Assembly: GCF_036370855.1 (NCBI RefSeq)
Contig: NC_088105.1
Coordinates: forward strand, 7,383,619-7,447,618
DNA: 64,000 nt
From: Dromaius novaehollandiae
Taxonomy: Eukaryota > Chordata > Aves > Casuariiformes > Dromaiidae
Reading direction: 5' to 3'
The notes below the pieces were generated by a model. It saw nothing but the letters and a program-made list of their open reading frames with translations, did no database searches and was not told the origin of the DNA. Both the position numbers and the translations under genes were made by a program. Shown piece after piece: positions 1 through 14,512 of the stretch (position 1 is its first letter; each line of letters starts with the position of its first letter).

Positions 1-3000
1 AACAAAAATACTCCAAAAAAGAGCAAGAGTATCTACACTGAAGAGAGTTCTGGCATACGTGTCTTGTTTAAAAGGATATCCACTTTCTTTCCTTCATACT
101 TCTAAGAAGTAAAAATTCCTGGTTTTCTCCAGGAACGACTTGGGACTATGGCTAGTATCAACAGCCAGGTTACTTTTAAATCATAGGATTTTACTACAGA
201 CAGACAAAGCAGTAATGCTCCTAAGTAATTTGCTGCTAAGTTGAATTCTGCCTATATCCTACTTTCTGAAAAAAGTGATATTACATGTTTTCCTAAGATA
301 TGAAAACTGCTGTTTTAGCAATTGCCTTGCTTCTGCCCTTTGGAATAGAGCTAGTACTCACTAGCTCTTCCGAATTTAATAGGATCTTCAGTTAAAAAAT
401 AACAACCGTCTCATCAAAAACAATTAAATATTGCATAAGAAAGTGAAAGAAATGATGCATCTGGAATCTCTGAAAGCTAACGCATATTAGGTAGGAAATA
501 GCACAGAGCAGTATTATCAAATAGAGACATAACCAAGCAAGAAACAAAAATAGGCAAGTAGACAAAGAACAAATGTATATAAGCTGGTACACAAATGCTA
601 GAAATTGGGGAAAAACAGGTCAATGAACTGGAACATCTGAGAGATATTGCCCTTTAGGCTTCTCAAAACTGTGTGGATACTGTAACACTGGGGCACAATG
701 CATATACAAATGAATAAGTGCGTAAGGTCACTGGAGAAATTGCACATGAATGAGCTTGGAGGCCACTGAGATAAATTAGCTGAAATGTATTGAGTACCTC
801 AGAACTCCACTAAGGCAATGCTTAATCCTAAAGAAAGAAATGACATAAAAATAAAGAAGCCCTTTGGAAGGAAAGAGAAAAGAATAGGCAAAGAGGTAAA
901 GTGTTTTAAGCTGCATGATGGCTGAACCTCCTATCTTTACCATGGTCTGTTAAGGCACTCTCTTCCGGACTTAAGATACCATCTGACAAATTCTTTGGCA
1001 TCCCAAGAAAACTGTCTACCTTTCTATATACCACCATCAGCGCAGAGTACCAACGACAGATTGGCTTGCTACTGCCACCCACTTCTTTCCATACCAACTT
1101 ATCCAAGAGCGACTTGCCTTCTGGCTGAAGTCCTCTTCATCTCTCCCACATCCACTGAAGCCTGATACTCTCTGCCTTTTCCTACTGTTTCAGCTGACAT
1201 GGTACCATATTTGGATCCATCCTGCTTCTTTGGATAGTGCTCCTAGTTTGGGCAGTGACAGACAGGCAGGTCATCCTAGCTCTGTACAAACTCTCCAGCT
1301 TGGATAACCGTGCCCCTTGCTACCACACCTGCTGCTGTCCACGATAACATCCCATCAAACCTTGGTTAGGAGCCCTGGCTTGATGGCATTTCCTCATGGA
1401 CAATATTCCAGTATTTTTCACCATGCCAGATACTCCAGATGCAGAGTCACTATTTCAACTTTCTGAAACTTGAGACATGGAAAAACCTACAACAATGCCT
1501 AGCTTTGTTCTCCTATGCGATAATCTCAGTGAAAGATTTTGGCAGGTCCGTGATACACTTAAAACATAGTTTCTATAGATGAAGCAATCTTTAGGATCAA
1601 ATTCAGTTTAAAGATATTTTTAAGAAAATAGTGACATCATTTTTAATTATTTGCTATTGATCCTTAATTTCCTTATACGCAACTGTTAGATTGTTAAAAC
1701 CCAAAATATTAAGGGTTAATAGTTCTTTGGCAAACTCTATTTTATCAAGGATCATTGCTGGGTGGATGAAAGCAAGACTGAAATTTGATCATTACTTTAA
1801 TGCTGACATCAGTCACAAATTACACAAAATCGCTATTAACTCAATTTACCAGATGGCCACTCCAACAACCCCTTCAGAAGAGGGTTTCTGAAAGCTCTTC
1901 GCATCCTGCAAGTCATGGGCACTATCTGCGTAGGACAATAATCCCCACCTTGCACCTATTTGCCATGTTCTGTTTTTTGTTGTATTTTTTTAATATATTA
2001 TTTTATTGCTGGGTCAAATTTGCTGCTGCATTTTGGTTTAACAATAAATTATTCCCATCACTGCTGCACAAGCACCTTGAATTACTTGCAAGCAGCTTAG
2101 ATAGGTTTTGGCCAGTTTACAGTTCCTTTTCTTTTGGGTTATTCTGATTTATAACACCGCTACCATACAATTCGAGTTGTTAATCTTTTGTCTGTATAGG
2201 CATTTTCACGACCACCAGTTTTGTAAAGCAACCAATAAACAACATCTCCTCACAACAGTGTAGCTCAGTGTACCTGTTTATTTATTTAACCAGGCCAGAA
2301 ATAAATGGGATGAAAGTCTTGTCTAAAAAGGGGTGAGAGTAGTAAGGCAGGAAGTTTGGCTCGTTCCTTTAGACAAACCTTTCCTTACCGCTTCCCTACA
2401 ACTGACATAAAGATATCATGATCACTGATATCAATCTGGCCCCTTGGATTCACTCACTGAATGGGTGGGAATAGCAGGGAACATAGCGAGTGCTACAAAC
2501 GTGAACCCCATTGCTAACGCTGGTGCTTGCATACGATCACTGCTCTCGCAGAACAGTAATTTATAGCCCTGTGGTTTTAAAGAAAACGAGGGCAGCTAGA
2601 AACAGAGGAAGGAGGTGGAAGCAGTGTGGTGTGGGAAAGCACGAGAGCATGCCTGCCCCTGACAACGGGGAAGGAACTGGAGGATGAAGAGTAGCACTCT
2701 GGGTGTCTGTGCTCGATGGGCTAAGTGGAGTCAATAGACTGAAACTGCGCTGACCATAACAGGAATTCTGTCCGCGTTAATTCTTTGCGTAAGCTTTACC
2801 CAACAGCCGCTATCAAAATTTTAGCGGGATAAACTCACCAGCTAATTCAGGGTATCAGCAGAGGAAGAACTCTAAAAATACAAGTGTTTCACATGATAGA
2901 TACGACAGAGCGAACAGTGTTTCAAAGAGCTTAATACACAGCAGTCCCCGATTAAGTTAGCAACCTTTGCCTGCCTCATTAACCTCGAAGACTGCAGAGG

Positions 3001-4830
3001 AACACAAACCTACGCACACAGAACAAAGCCAGAGCCATGTGTGTTTTACCACTCATTCAGAAGAAAAGATTAGGGAGGCCCATGTAAACAAGCAACTCAA
3101 AGCAAAGCACTGCAGTTTACGGTAAAGTTTCTACATGGTATTGTAGGCCTCATTCTTCCAAACACAGTTCACACTCTTTCTTCTTTGAACTTTAAAAGAC
3201 TTATTGCAGTATGCTTTCAGATAGAGTAATATGGAATATACTTACCATTTACCGAGGAGAGCTTGGTAGGTGACAGCCTTCCGGATACCCGGGTTGCCCC
3301 AAGTGCTACAGTTGCCCTTTATCGTACGGCTAAAGGGATGCATGAGCCCAAGGAGAGGCGGACTCTTAAGGCACAGTATTGCACAGGGTTCGTTTCTACG
3401 CTGCCTGCTCCAGGAGGCAGATGAAAGCCTGGGAACAGGGTCTCCGTCTCCTTCCCCCCCTCTCCTCCCACACATTACACAGGGACAACACTCCTGCTTG
3501 GCTGAGCAACGCTACGGGCGAGAGCCGAGAAGTGCTTGGTGCAACACATACTACTACGCGTCAGAGCCACAATTCCAGATTTTTAAATAAAAGCCTTCCA
3601 TTTAAAGCTGTTCTGAACTTCACTGTTTCATAATGCCACCTAAGACATCATGCTTCTAGTTTTCCACAGAAGCAAATTCTCTCCCCATTTCTTTCCTTTG
3701 CACTCTATAAGCGCTTCCTTTTTTAAACTAATAGGTAGGTAGGTAGGATGGATTATTTATTTAGACATTAGTATGATTTGTGCAAATAGTTTTATCCTTC
3801 TTTTTATAAACAGGAGTCCTAGCACAATTCAGAAATATTTAAAAGGCAATCAGGGCTGTAAAGGTAGCCTTTCTGTGTACAGTAATGCATTCTTACACTG
3901 TGCTTATAATCCATCTGTATATCTTGAGCACTTCTAACACACCTTGCTCTGCAATACCAAGGTGCCATCTGTACCTCCTCTTTAGGCTGAGTTGTTTTTC
4001 TCCCTTCCCAATTATATCCATGCAATAAATCCTTTAAATCTCTATCCAGTCTGCAACTTCATTGGCTCCAACTAACGAGCAGGATTTTCTAATTCCCTTA
4101 CGACAATCCTATTATCTGTCCAGAGTTATTTCTGCAAGGATCATCATTATACAGAGATGTAAATCTGAGACCAGATCCATCTATGTTCAGTTGTAATCCA
4201 GCTCCTCTCCTGGAACCCACCAAGGACGCTTGTCAGCACTTGAGCGTTGCTCAAGTGGAGCTGAGCAACTGAGCCTCTCAGGTACAGTGATTTAATATGT
4301 TGATTGCCTTTAGAGTGTCATTTTAGTAAAGGAATAAAATACTGTATTTCAAAGTTTGCCATAGCTGTGAAAATTTATTAGCAGTATATTAAGCATTCTA
4401 ATTGATAAACTTAACTGGTATTGTCTCTCAGAACTTCAGCTTTGGCATCAGACTGAAAACGTAACTATTGAAATAAAAACTAATGCCAGATTTTTAGTAA
4501 TTTTTGGCAGGCCATTTTCAATAAGCTGAGAATGAAAAGCTACAACAGCTGTCATTATTCATGCTTTAAATAAATACTGGCTTTACTATAGCACAGAAGT
4601 AAAGAGATATTTTACTCCAGATAGAGTAAATTTGGCAAAGAGGAAATCTATTACATCTGACCCTTGATCTGTTGACTTTGCCCAGACCCTCTGAGCAACT
4701 CTAAATTCTACCAACTTGAAAATAAACCCTCCTGATTCAGGTAGCTAATTTCAGGCATTGAAGCCTCTGCTCAGAATTGTTTGGTTCCAAAAGAATGTTT
4801 CAGTGTTTTCGTAAATACAAATATTGGTGT

Positions 4831-4868
4831 AAAAAAAAAAAAAAAAAAAAAAAAAAGAAAGAAAGAAA
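4831..4868. repeat. Poly(A) tract with (GAAA)n tail
   Basis: Twenty-six A residues are followed by three GAAA units. It could be the tail of a retroposed copy, but no SINE or LINE body was recognised upstream, so it is called a simple repeat only. Confidence 0.85.
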
Positions 4869-7800
4869 TTGGACAAGAAATTTTACTATGCAGCTAGCGT
4901 GATGTCATTAATTTTAAGCGGGTTGCAAGGATGTAACTAAAGGCATCAGTGACAAGCAACACGAAAGGATGAAGAAAATGCCCGCTGTAGCTGCTGAGGC
5001 TATCCACTTTGAGGCCATTCTGTCATTGACAGCAATGGAAAAAATCACCAGGTCCGCAGTTCAGTGGAGATGCAGAGACCACTTTATTTCCAAATCAGTG
5101 TTTTGCCATTTTCAATGGTACATCTTTGTCTTTGATAATTTGTACTCAGATTTCGATTTGGCAGAGGACATAGCAAAACAAGAATAGACATTTTATATAA
5201 AATATCCATCCTTAAAAAATAACAATATCATGAGCAAATAAAAGTATATGTAACAGTTCATTAAGTCCCCATTTTTGATACTAAGAGACTGTTTTCTACA
5301 GATCAGATCCCTGGAACATGAGCATGTTGTGAATTGATATAGTTCTAAGTGGTGAAGAAACCTCAGGGCAAAATTAGCTTTGTTGGATTCTTGTTTCAAT
5401 CTGCTCACATGCTTACACAAACATGATCTTCACAATCAACAGTTTTAAAAGTTTTGTGCAAGTACTTGAAAACATTGTGGTAGGAGGGAGCAGTGTGAAC
5501 ATAGTGACTCTCCAGCAGCTGATATCTGCCAGATTGCTAGAATTATACGTGACTACTACACATCCCATTTCAGAATAGGATTTTAAGCTGATCTCTGTTA
5601 TTAATATTAATGTCTAATCCTAGCAATTCTAATTACAGCCCTGCTAAAATCATGGGGAACACATTAGGGTATGAAAGATGGTGCTCAAAATAACACCATT
5701 TAAAAGCAGAGTGCATGGCTAAAGATGATTGCTGTATGCCAGTGCTATATGCTGGACTTCGGTAATAAAGGGAATAAATCACCAGCACCAATGGATCTGG
5801 AAGCCACTAGAGGGTTCCCTGCCTTAATGTTGTAAAGGACTGAGTAATTTACTTATTCCTAATTTACAAAGTGGCTGCAAAAACCTTAACGGTATTTTAT
5901 ATCTTCGAAATGCTCATGATTCCATGTGTTCAGTCTGCATCTCAGCTGCAAAGTGTCTTCCTGGGTGAACCACATTAAAGGATACCCCCCGCCTCCACCC
6001 CTGAAAATAGAACAGACAGCATTAATTCAGAAAAAACGGCCTGACTGATATAGTTAGTAGCCCTACCTCGGTGGTAAAATAACTTTCAATAAACATTGCA
6101 CCTGACAGTAAAACAGATTAAATGGATTAGTCAGCCTAGTTGTGCAGGTAACTGCAGTTACAGGAGACTAATTCTCACTAGATGCAGAAGCTGTGCAATT
6201 TCAGAACAGTTTTAAATGGGGAATATTTACCATGAAAAGTCTACATCGTCCTTAAATTTCCAGCCTCTCTTTTTGACCTATTCTCTTCTTAGACCACTTT
6301 CAGATAGCGAACTGCATTAAACCAGAATAATAAACCCATAATCCACAAGCCACTTCTGGAGAGAAAGCCATCTGGAGACGATACAGCAGCCTGGTTTGAT
6401 ACTTGGGAGCAAAGGAAGGAAAGAAAAATCAGGTTGCCTCCATGACATGATTTGTTTAATGTGGAAAATATGACCCAGTGAACTCAGCTAGAGAGTCCAG
6501 TAACTAGCCTTTCACTGCTATCCCATCTTAAACTACAAAATATGCTTTATTTTAAGGCTTACAGGAAGTCACACTTGGAGACCGAACTATAACCTTAATT
6601 TTGACTTCCTTGAAAGAGCACAAAAATTTAATCCAAGTCCTAATACAGTGAATTGACTCTGATTAAAATGTAATTATAGCTCCAATGAGCATACACCAAA
6701 GTTTTTGCCTTTAAATATTAATGTTCAACACCTACAGAGTTCAAGTGAAAGCTGTAGAGCAATTTTCACCTAAGTAAGTACATAGCAATTCCTATTTTGC
6801 TGCCTATCGGAAGGAAGAGGTCCAAGAATTATGAGCAGAAGAATATAAAATGAATTGGAGAAACAGGGTCTACCTGATGCTATATATGAGTAGAGTCAGC
6901 CAGTTAGGGGAATAACATTTCTTAGGTAAAAGAACAAAAATCAAAACCAAAAATAATCCCTGCCAACTAATTCAAGCGAACGACTTTGTGAATTCATGTC
7001 AACCCTTAAAAAACAAAAAAAATTAATTTGAAAGGAAACATTTCAATTTTTCATTAGCACTTTCATTTCAAATAGACATGCAAGACAGGGGCAACGACAA
7101 GTAGAGGAAGCATGATAATTCTTAAGAATAATTCCATATGGCTGTCTGCCATAACAAGAAAGTACATTTGATGACCCAGAATCTTTTCCACTCTAACTTC
7201 TAATAGATAAGAGGAGAGAAAGAAGGAAAAAGCAAGAAATCACATTAAACAAATACCACATAGACTTTCTTCTTGCATTTAGTCAAAAGAAGGGATGGCA
7301 ACATTGTGGGAACGGCAATTCCTAAGCTACTGTTGAATGAGCTAGCTCAGTTGCTCCTGGCATATACCTGATGCAGCGTGAAACTCCACATGCTCCCAAA
7401 GCCCTTCCAGGAAATCCTCTGAATACTGATCGTTACCTAAGCCAGTTTTCCAAATAAGTCCCTATAAACTGTAACAGCAGTGACTTCAGAGTAAACACAA
7501 CCATGCTGTATGGCAGAGCACATGAAAACTCAGTTCTTGGTTTTTGTCAGCCTCATACAAAATTGTTGGCTAACAAGTCTTGCAGAAAGTCAGTTGAAAA
7601 TAGGTTATCAAAATAGCTCATCAAAATAGCTCTTAAGAAATACTATTTCACTGAAATTTCTGTTCTTCAGTTGTCTCAGGATCAATGAGAATTTCCACAA
7701 AAACAATGTCCTTGTTTTGAAAATATTAAAGTAATAAATTCAAATGTAATCTTGAAATTAAATTTATGTATATTCACATATTCTTGCTATTGCAGTAATA

Positions 7801-10800
7801 TGATAGTAATTTACAATATGACATCATTAAAATATTGTTAATTGATTCTATTTATGCAATACTTTAAGGACAGTTGCTTTGCATGGAATTAACTATTTTA
7901 TCTTAATTTGAGATGAACACATGTTAGAATAGTCTTGATATGCCGACACAAAGTATCAAATAAAATAATTTCTGTTGAGTCTTACCCTTCATAACTGATG
8001 AAGGTCTATTAAGATATCTGTGCCTCCACCAGTATCTGAAGATAACCACAGATTCCCATTTCTCCTTACAGCAGGGATGCTGTCTATGCTTCCAAGCAGT
8101 GACGATATCCCTTTTCTCCGAAATTTCTTAGGAAGGCCTATGAAATTTTTAAAATAAAGCTAATTGAGACTAAAAGAAAGAAATGATGAGATTAGGCCTT
8201 GCATCTCACCTCTTGAATGCATACAGTGATGACATGCCTTCACTGACCATTTTTAAAGACAAGCATATCAATATTAGTGATCATTAGGTTTAGTAGCCTT
8301 GTCCATGGATCCCTAATAACACACAAAACCAGTCTCAAGTAGACTTCACTTCTTTCTTGAGAAAAAAAATCCCAGAAGGTAACATTTGACAATTGCTCAC
8401 CTTCACTTTCTTGTATGTATGATGCTGTCTAGGTTTATTTTATTAGATATCACGTTTAGTTTCCAGCCATGTCCATTGAAAACAAAACCAAGCTAAAGAT
8501 AACCTTGCTAAGATTTAAGCCAAATGAGATGAAAGGAACCATCACAGGAAGAGTTATCAGAGGTCAGACTATATAAAATAAGGAAACAAGACAGCCATTT
8601 ATCATTCAAGCTCTAAATATAGTCTAATTAGACCTTGGGGATTTCCTTAATGCCCATGCTACTACCATGGCACTTTTTGCTTTTCTGTACGACACCTTTC
8701 CCAATAGATGCAAAATTTTGTTACCATTATCCACGCCTGTATCCTCTCAAGATTAGTTATTGTTAAGTTCTGTGTAAAAAGAGTAAATTTCGTCCAGAAA
8801 AGATTTCAGGCCACTGAACCACCAAATTGTCTTGGAGATATCAGTAACCTACAACCTACATTAAACAAAATACTAGAATGCCTTTCTTCAAATCTTACTT
8901 AAATGACTTAATAAATCACTTTAGAAAATGGCTGTTTATTTAAAAAACACTAGTGATCATTTTGGGGTATTTATAATTTGGTGATAATTGTTTCATTTAG
9001 TATAAATGTGGATGTGTCAATGACTCTTCTATAATACAATATTTAAAATATAAGGATTGAGAAAAGCATACTGGCCTACTGACCAACCTACTGTTTAGCA
9101 ACTGTTATATAATTACATGAATTATCATTTCATTTTCTTCTGAGAGCTTGTTATAACACATCTGTAATGAAGCTCTTACAAACTGATTCATATTTGTCTG
9201 TTACATCATTAACGGTCCCAGTAGAACAGATCATTTATCATGCAAAACCAAATAATTGATGTAATGGTAATCTGAAATAGCATGTTTCTTCTCTTATTTA
9301 TGATACGATATACGTTTTTGTATCCGCATCTGATTCTCCCGAAGGGACAGTGCTCTGGCATACTTCTACATCTTTTTTTTCCAATGCCAGGGAATCCTCA
9401 AATAGAGCCTTTCCGAAACCTGAACCAACAGCAAAAAGCTTTTAGACACCAAAAGCATCAGAAAAAAATCCTGGAAAACCGGATTTCATTACTTCTAGCG
9501 CTCACAGAATTCCTCTCCTTTCACAAATACAGTACTCGGTACATATGGCTGCTGTTCTGTCAGCTTCCCATGTCTGCTACAACTAATTTCAAAGCTGCAG
9601 AGTCAGGTTCCTACAGTGGCTCAGGTTTAGCTGAGTGTTATACTCTGCTGCATAATCAAATCTGGAGGGAGGAGAAAAACCATCACTGGAACACCTTGAC
9701 TATCTCCTGGTCTACATGACCAGTTGCTGAAACCAGATGTTTGGACCTGGCTCATCTTCTCCCTTTGGTCACAATAGCAAAGAGATGGAGCTGCTCTGAC
9801 TCTCTGCAGGAAGTACTTAAATTCTGTAACAAGTTCCTACAATAGCTGCACCACACCCCTACGTAATGCTGTCGGCAAAGCTAGTTGCGGATGCAGCACA
9901 AGATGCCAGGATATGCGTTCAGACACTCGCCTTTCACTTACTGTCTTACCCACTAGAAACTTGTGCTGTTGACTATACTTTCAGTCCACCCTTGAGAATA
10001 GCACTGAAGAACCACCAAAGGAATTCACATGTCTGCACAACCTAAGGCTGCTGCATCCGTGACACCTATTTCTTTGGTTTTGGATAAGCAGCATTTCTCT
10101 TCACATCATGCAGGTCACAGTAACGCTGCACTTGGGTTTTGCTCCAAATCCTGTCACTAGAAGGTAAATTGGCATTCTGCTACTGTACTGGCATACGCAC
10201 TGTGCTAGTGTGGCACAACAGAAGGGCATGAAATAAATCAAGGACATTTACAGCAAGATTTTTTCAGATAAGATCTTTTCATTCTCTCCATTTTTCTTTT
10301 CCCCATTCCTTTCTTTTCTTCCACTCTCTCCCAAGCAGATAAACATCCTGGTATCTTATGCTTCCTGTTACAACAAACCCTTTGCTTTTGCATTCAGATG
10401 AATGCTGGAAACCTTGAAGAAAGGATCACTACCAGATCACTGCAACAGGACTGGCTTACTGAAAGATGATAGTAACTCCAACCTGACCATGGAGTTACTA
10501 TCCATTAAATTGCTTGGAATTTACTTCATGACAGATCAGTGGCAGTTCCTGTGAAGGGGTCTCAGAAACAATTATTTCTACACAGAAAGTCTGGCCTAGA
10601 ATTTACGCTCTAGTTTCTATGCAAATAGGAGCAAATCACAGGAAAAGGATTTACTATGCTGTATATCTGAGCTATGTTTTTGGAGTAGGACATGTTTTAA
10701 GTCATTGCCCTTTTCTCCAAGCTGTGAAAGTTATTTACATGTTCAGAGAAACTTGGGTAAACACATTAGTTGCTATATAACTACAATCCTAGTTTTCTTA

Positions 10801-13800
10801 ATTTTGTTCTGAAAAGGAAGAACAAACGTTAACCTCAATCTCTTGCAGTTTTACAAGCCACATATAGAGCTGTTTACAGTTTAGCTGGTGGAAGTTTAGC
10901 ATCTATACTTAAGAGTCCATTACAGGATCCAAAAAAAAATGTGAAGCCGCTGGAAGGATACCAATGGTGTAAGAGTTTTCTACAAGAACAGGGTAAACCA
11001 GGAAGCAATGGCTTCCTGGAATATAGGAAGTATAAGTCTTTGGGGTTCTGCTTGGCCACCTGATATTGTTTGCTTTGGCTTTTATCTTCTAATTAATAAA
11101 GATATCATGAGAAATACTATTATTGCATTTATTTCATGCAGCTGTAGTTGCAACAGAGATGTCAGGATCATTCAGTCAAGAAGAGATTATTCCTGACATT
11201 GCAAGTAAGAGGGCCAGGCAATCCTGCAGTACACACTGTAAAGCAGCAGCTGGTTGGAATGGGACTTGCACATACATCATTTGATTTATTACTTTCTAAA
11301 CTGTTACTACATTTGTCAGTAAATGGTCAAGTAAACAAAAAAAATATTGTTGTATCACATTCAGCTGGTGACAGCTTTACAGTTGAACAAAGGAAACTTT
11401 TTTTATTTTGGATATGCTGACCATAAGCCCTACTCAAAGGGTCTTTTCTGCATCCTTTGACAAACACAGGATATACCAGTTTTACATGTAAATCTTATTT
11501 AAAATGAACATGAAAGTTAATTCCCAAACTAGCAAGTTTCACATTTTGCTCCGTAGATGGAAAACAATTCTGCTTCCAATACTTACAGAAGTAGCTATTG
11601 TATTAGTGGAAGCATAAAGACAGAGGACTTGCACATTTTTTCGTTCTTACTTCTGCAAGTATAATGGACTGTTGGGAGGGTACATATACCATAGAGCCAT
11701 CCTACCTTTAGGTAGTGGCTCTCTTCATATTAATTGAATGATGGAAAGCTATTAATGCAGAATGCATAGCTGCTTGATAACATAACAGCAAAGAAGGTGG
11801 GAGATTCACATGAGGCTAACTTGAACCCCTGCATCAGAAGGCTAGTCCTTGCAGGTTCTTAGAAGAGTCCACAAGACAGAAAGGCACATCAAAAAGGCAA
11901 TTCAGACTCCTTTTCTGTACAGCCATCTGGAGAGCTTATCCCTACACACTGAGCAGATAAAGCTTAGAAAAACTAGCTTACCATTGTCGGTGCCTTAATT
12001 TAGGTGCTTGGACTACAGTGTGAACCACCACTGACTCTGTCAGCTCTTCTAGAACATGAGGATGTACTCAGTGGAGTCAAAGGACACTTACCAGCTTAAT
12101 TTGTTTACCAAAAGGACAAAAAAAAGGAATGAAAGAATAGCAAGTACCTGACAATTACAAGTGAGCCTCATTTGCTTGGTTCTGCCAGTCCGAAATGAAC
12201 AGTTCCAAGGCAGCATGCTGGAGGACACAATAAGAGCTTCTTGAACGAACAGGTCAAAGACACGTCCTTCATCAATATCCCTCTCCTTACTATAGAATAG
12301 TCTCAGCCGGTCTGCCCTGACTTACGTTAATCCGGAATCATCACCACAAGATACATAAGCTAATAAAACTGCCAAAAAGTTAAGAAATATTTCCTATCAA
12401 AAACTACTGTCCTAGCTTGCCCCAAGTCTTAGATGCTGCACTCTGATTTTTCTTTCTCACAGGGGTGTCCAACTGGGATAAGCAAGTCCAGCTGCAGAGA
12501 AAGGTACTATTCAGTCAGAACTGGAATCTAATACTTTTCAAATAATGGAAAAGCATCACACATCTCAGAGAATCCATGTTAACAGTCAGAAAAAGCCAGG
12601 AATAAGTAATGTGTGAATTTGGCAGTTCTGTTAAATTGCCTAATTATCAAATTTGAGAGAAAAACTGCTTAGGTAGAATCTGCATTCATACTGAGCCCAA
12701 TGGCTAGATCAAACCTGTTTTACTGTTTACTGCACACAGTTCTTTTTGTAGATACAGAGCCTTAGCAGGCATTTGCTGTCAAACTCAATACCCAAAACAG
12801 ACTGTGGACTGTCTCCCAACCTTACAAGTTCTGATTTCCCCTCTGCCTCAGCAGGCCTTTGTTAACTATAGCAGGAAACGCGGACCAGAACTCTAGCAGG
12901 CATACAGGTGTGTACTTAGAGTTCAGAAATTAAATATATATTTAAACATCAACTGAAAACTCTGGCCTGACTTTCAGAATACCATGATGAAGATGCTCAA
13001 TCCATCTGACAAATCAGGTCAGACACCAAGGATAAACATAGATTGAGGTTCTTGTCTTCAAATACCTACATTCGAAAGTGGTGGCTCTTCTACTTCAAAT
13101 GGGCATTTTCTTGGCATCCAACCATTCTCCTCTTCCGTCCTTTTTGCTACACTCCAAATTTTCTAAAAAGAGGAAGAAAAAATAGCTTCCCTGACAGGAT
13201 CAAAAAAAAAAAAAAAAACCCACACCACCATGCTCATCACCATAGTAACAAATATTTAACTGTACAGGCTCCAAAAATTCAACTCCTGAGTTTTAAAAGA
13301 CATTCATTGCTTAATACACAAAATTAAGCTTTTTGAAACAGGAATTCTGATTACGTTAACAGAGATTTGACACTACTGTTAATTAGTACTTTTTCTGAAA
13401 TAGAAAGTCTTGTTTTTAAATACCCAGATTCTGCTGTTGCATCCAAAACATAGTAGTACTGTGGCAGAAGCGAGGTTATTTGATATGAAAGAAGTCAAGC
13501 TAATTCTACATTTCAGAGGGAAACTCAGAAATAAAATACTGAAATAATACAAACAGAATCAGAGTTCGCATTCATATAGGTGAACAATGAATGTGTAATC
13601 CATAAAACATGAATAATTTCTGGTGCATAATTATAGGTCAAATTTTGAAGGCCTTCTCCACTAACCAAAAAAGAAAGAAAAAAATAACAACAGAAAACCG
13701 AAAAAGTGAGGCATAATCTTTTTTTAATCATTTGATTTTTAAACCTAACAGAGAGCCCTGAAGCCAGGGGTAGTCACGTAGGGAAGTTCCTAATTGGCAA

Positions 13801-14396
13801 AGCTTTAAGGATAAATGAAACATTGAATTACATCTATTTAAAGTGTTTCCATTTCACAAATAAAGAACAGCGTAACTCTCCTAAAGCGGATAGAACAAAT
13901 AATCCAATAACCCTCTCAATCATGGTGATCTGCAGTGAAGCTGACAGCTTTCTACGTCAACCCATCGTGGTTTGTATTTTCTTCCTATCGTATGATGTCT
14001 TCTACAAGCTAACAAAGTCCTCTCTTCCAGTGTTTTGCAATGTTTTCAAACATAGTGATGTAATCTCCATGATATACCAACACTGGTGCAAATGATCAAA
14101 TAAGGCAAATGAGTTTCTGAAGGTAGGCTCTTAGTTCTGCTTCTAGCCATCCTAATGTAAGTGACCTGATTGCCACCGCATGTAGAGTGAGCTGCAGGTA
14201 CTCAGCACTTTTAACTAGCAACTATCTGGTTAGGTGCCTAACATTAATCATCCAGATTATTAAAGATGCTTAAGGCTTTCAGTTCCCTGCGCAATGCCCT
14301 GGTAATCGGTCTGAAATTTTGACCTCAGACCTTGACATTGATTTTGCTTATGCAGTGGTGTTAATGCCACCTGCAAATCTAACTGCAAATACCACT

Positions 14397-14442
14397 GAGG
14401 ATGGATATTGTCTCCTTTTGAGGATGGATACTGTCTGCCTTA
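14397..14442. repeat. Imperfect 23-bp tandem duplication
   Basis: Two adjacent 23-bp units, each starting GAGGATGGATA, lie at 14397-14419 and 14420-14442 and differ at a few bases. This looks like a local slippage duplication in intergenic DNA. Confidence 0.7.
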
Positions 14443-14498
14443 TTTTTTTAAATTACAGAGTGGCCAAAAAGCTCTTGGTTCGTATGATGTGCTTACTT

Positions 14499-14512
14499 CC
14501 CCCCCCCCCCCC
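14499..14512. repeat. Poly(C) tract
   Basis: A homopolymer of 14 C, followed by A and four more C. It is prone to length error in sequencing and has no evident function. Confidence 0.85.

Noticed and set aside
3242-3590. Overlapping 77- and 106-codon frames on opposite strands
   Set aside because: A locally GC-richer patch that is open on both strands; no domain or homologue recognised.
9282-9719. 145-codon + strand open frame
   Set aside because: No recognisable family, no splice or promoter context, biased only by chance absence of stops; not called as a gene.
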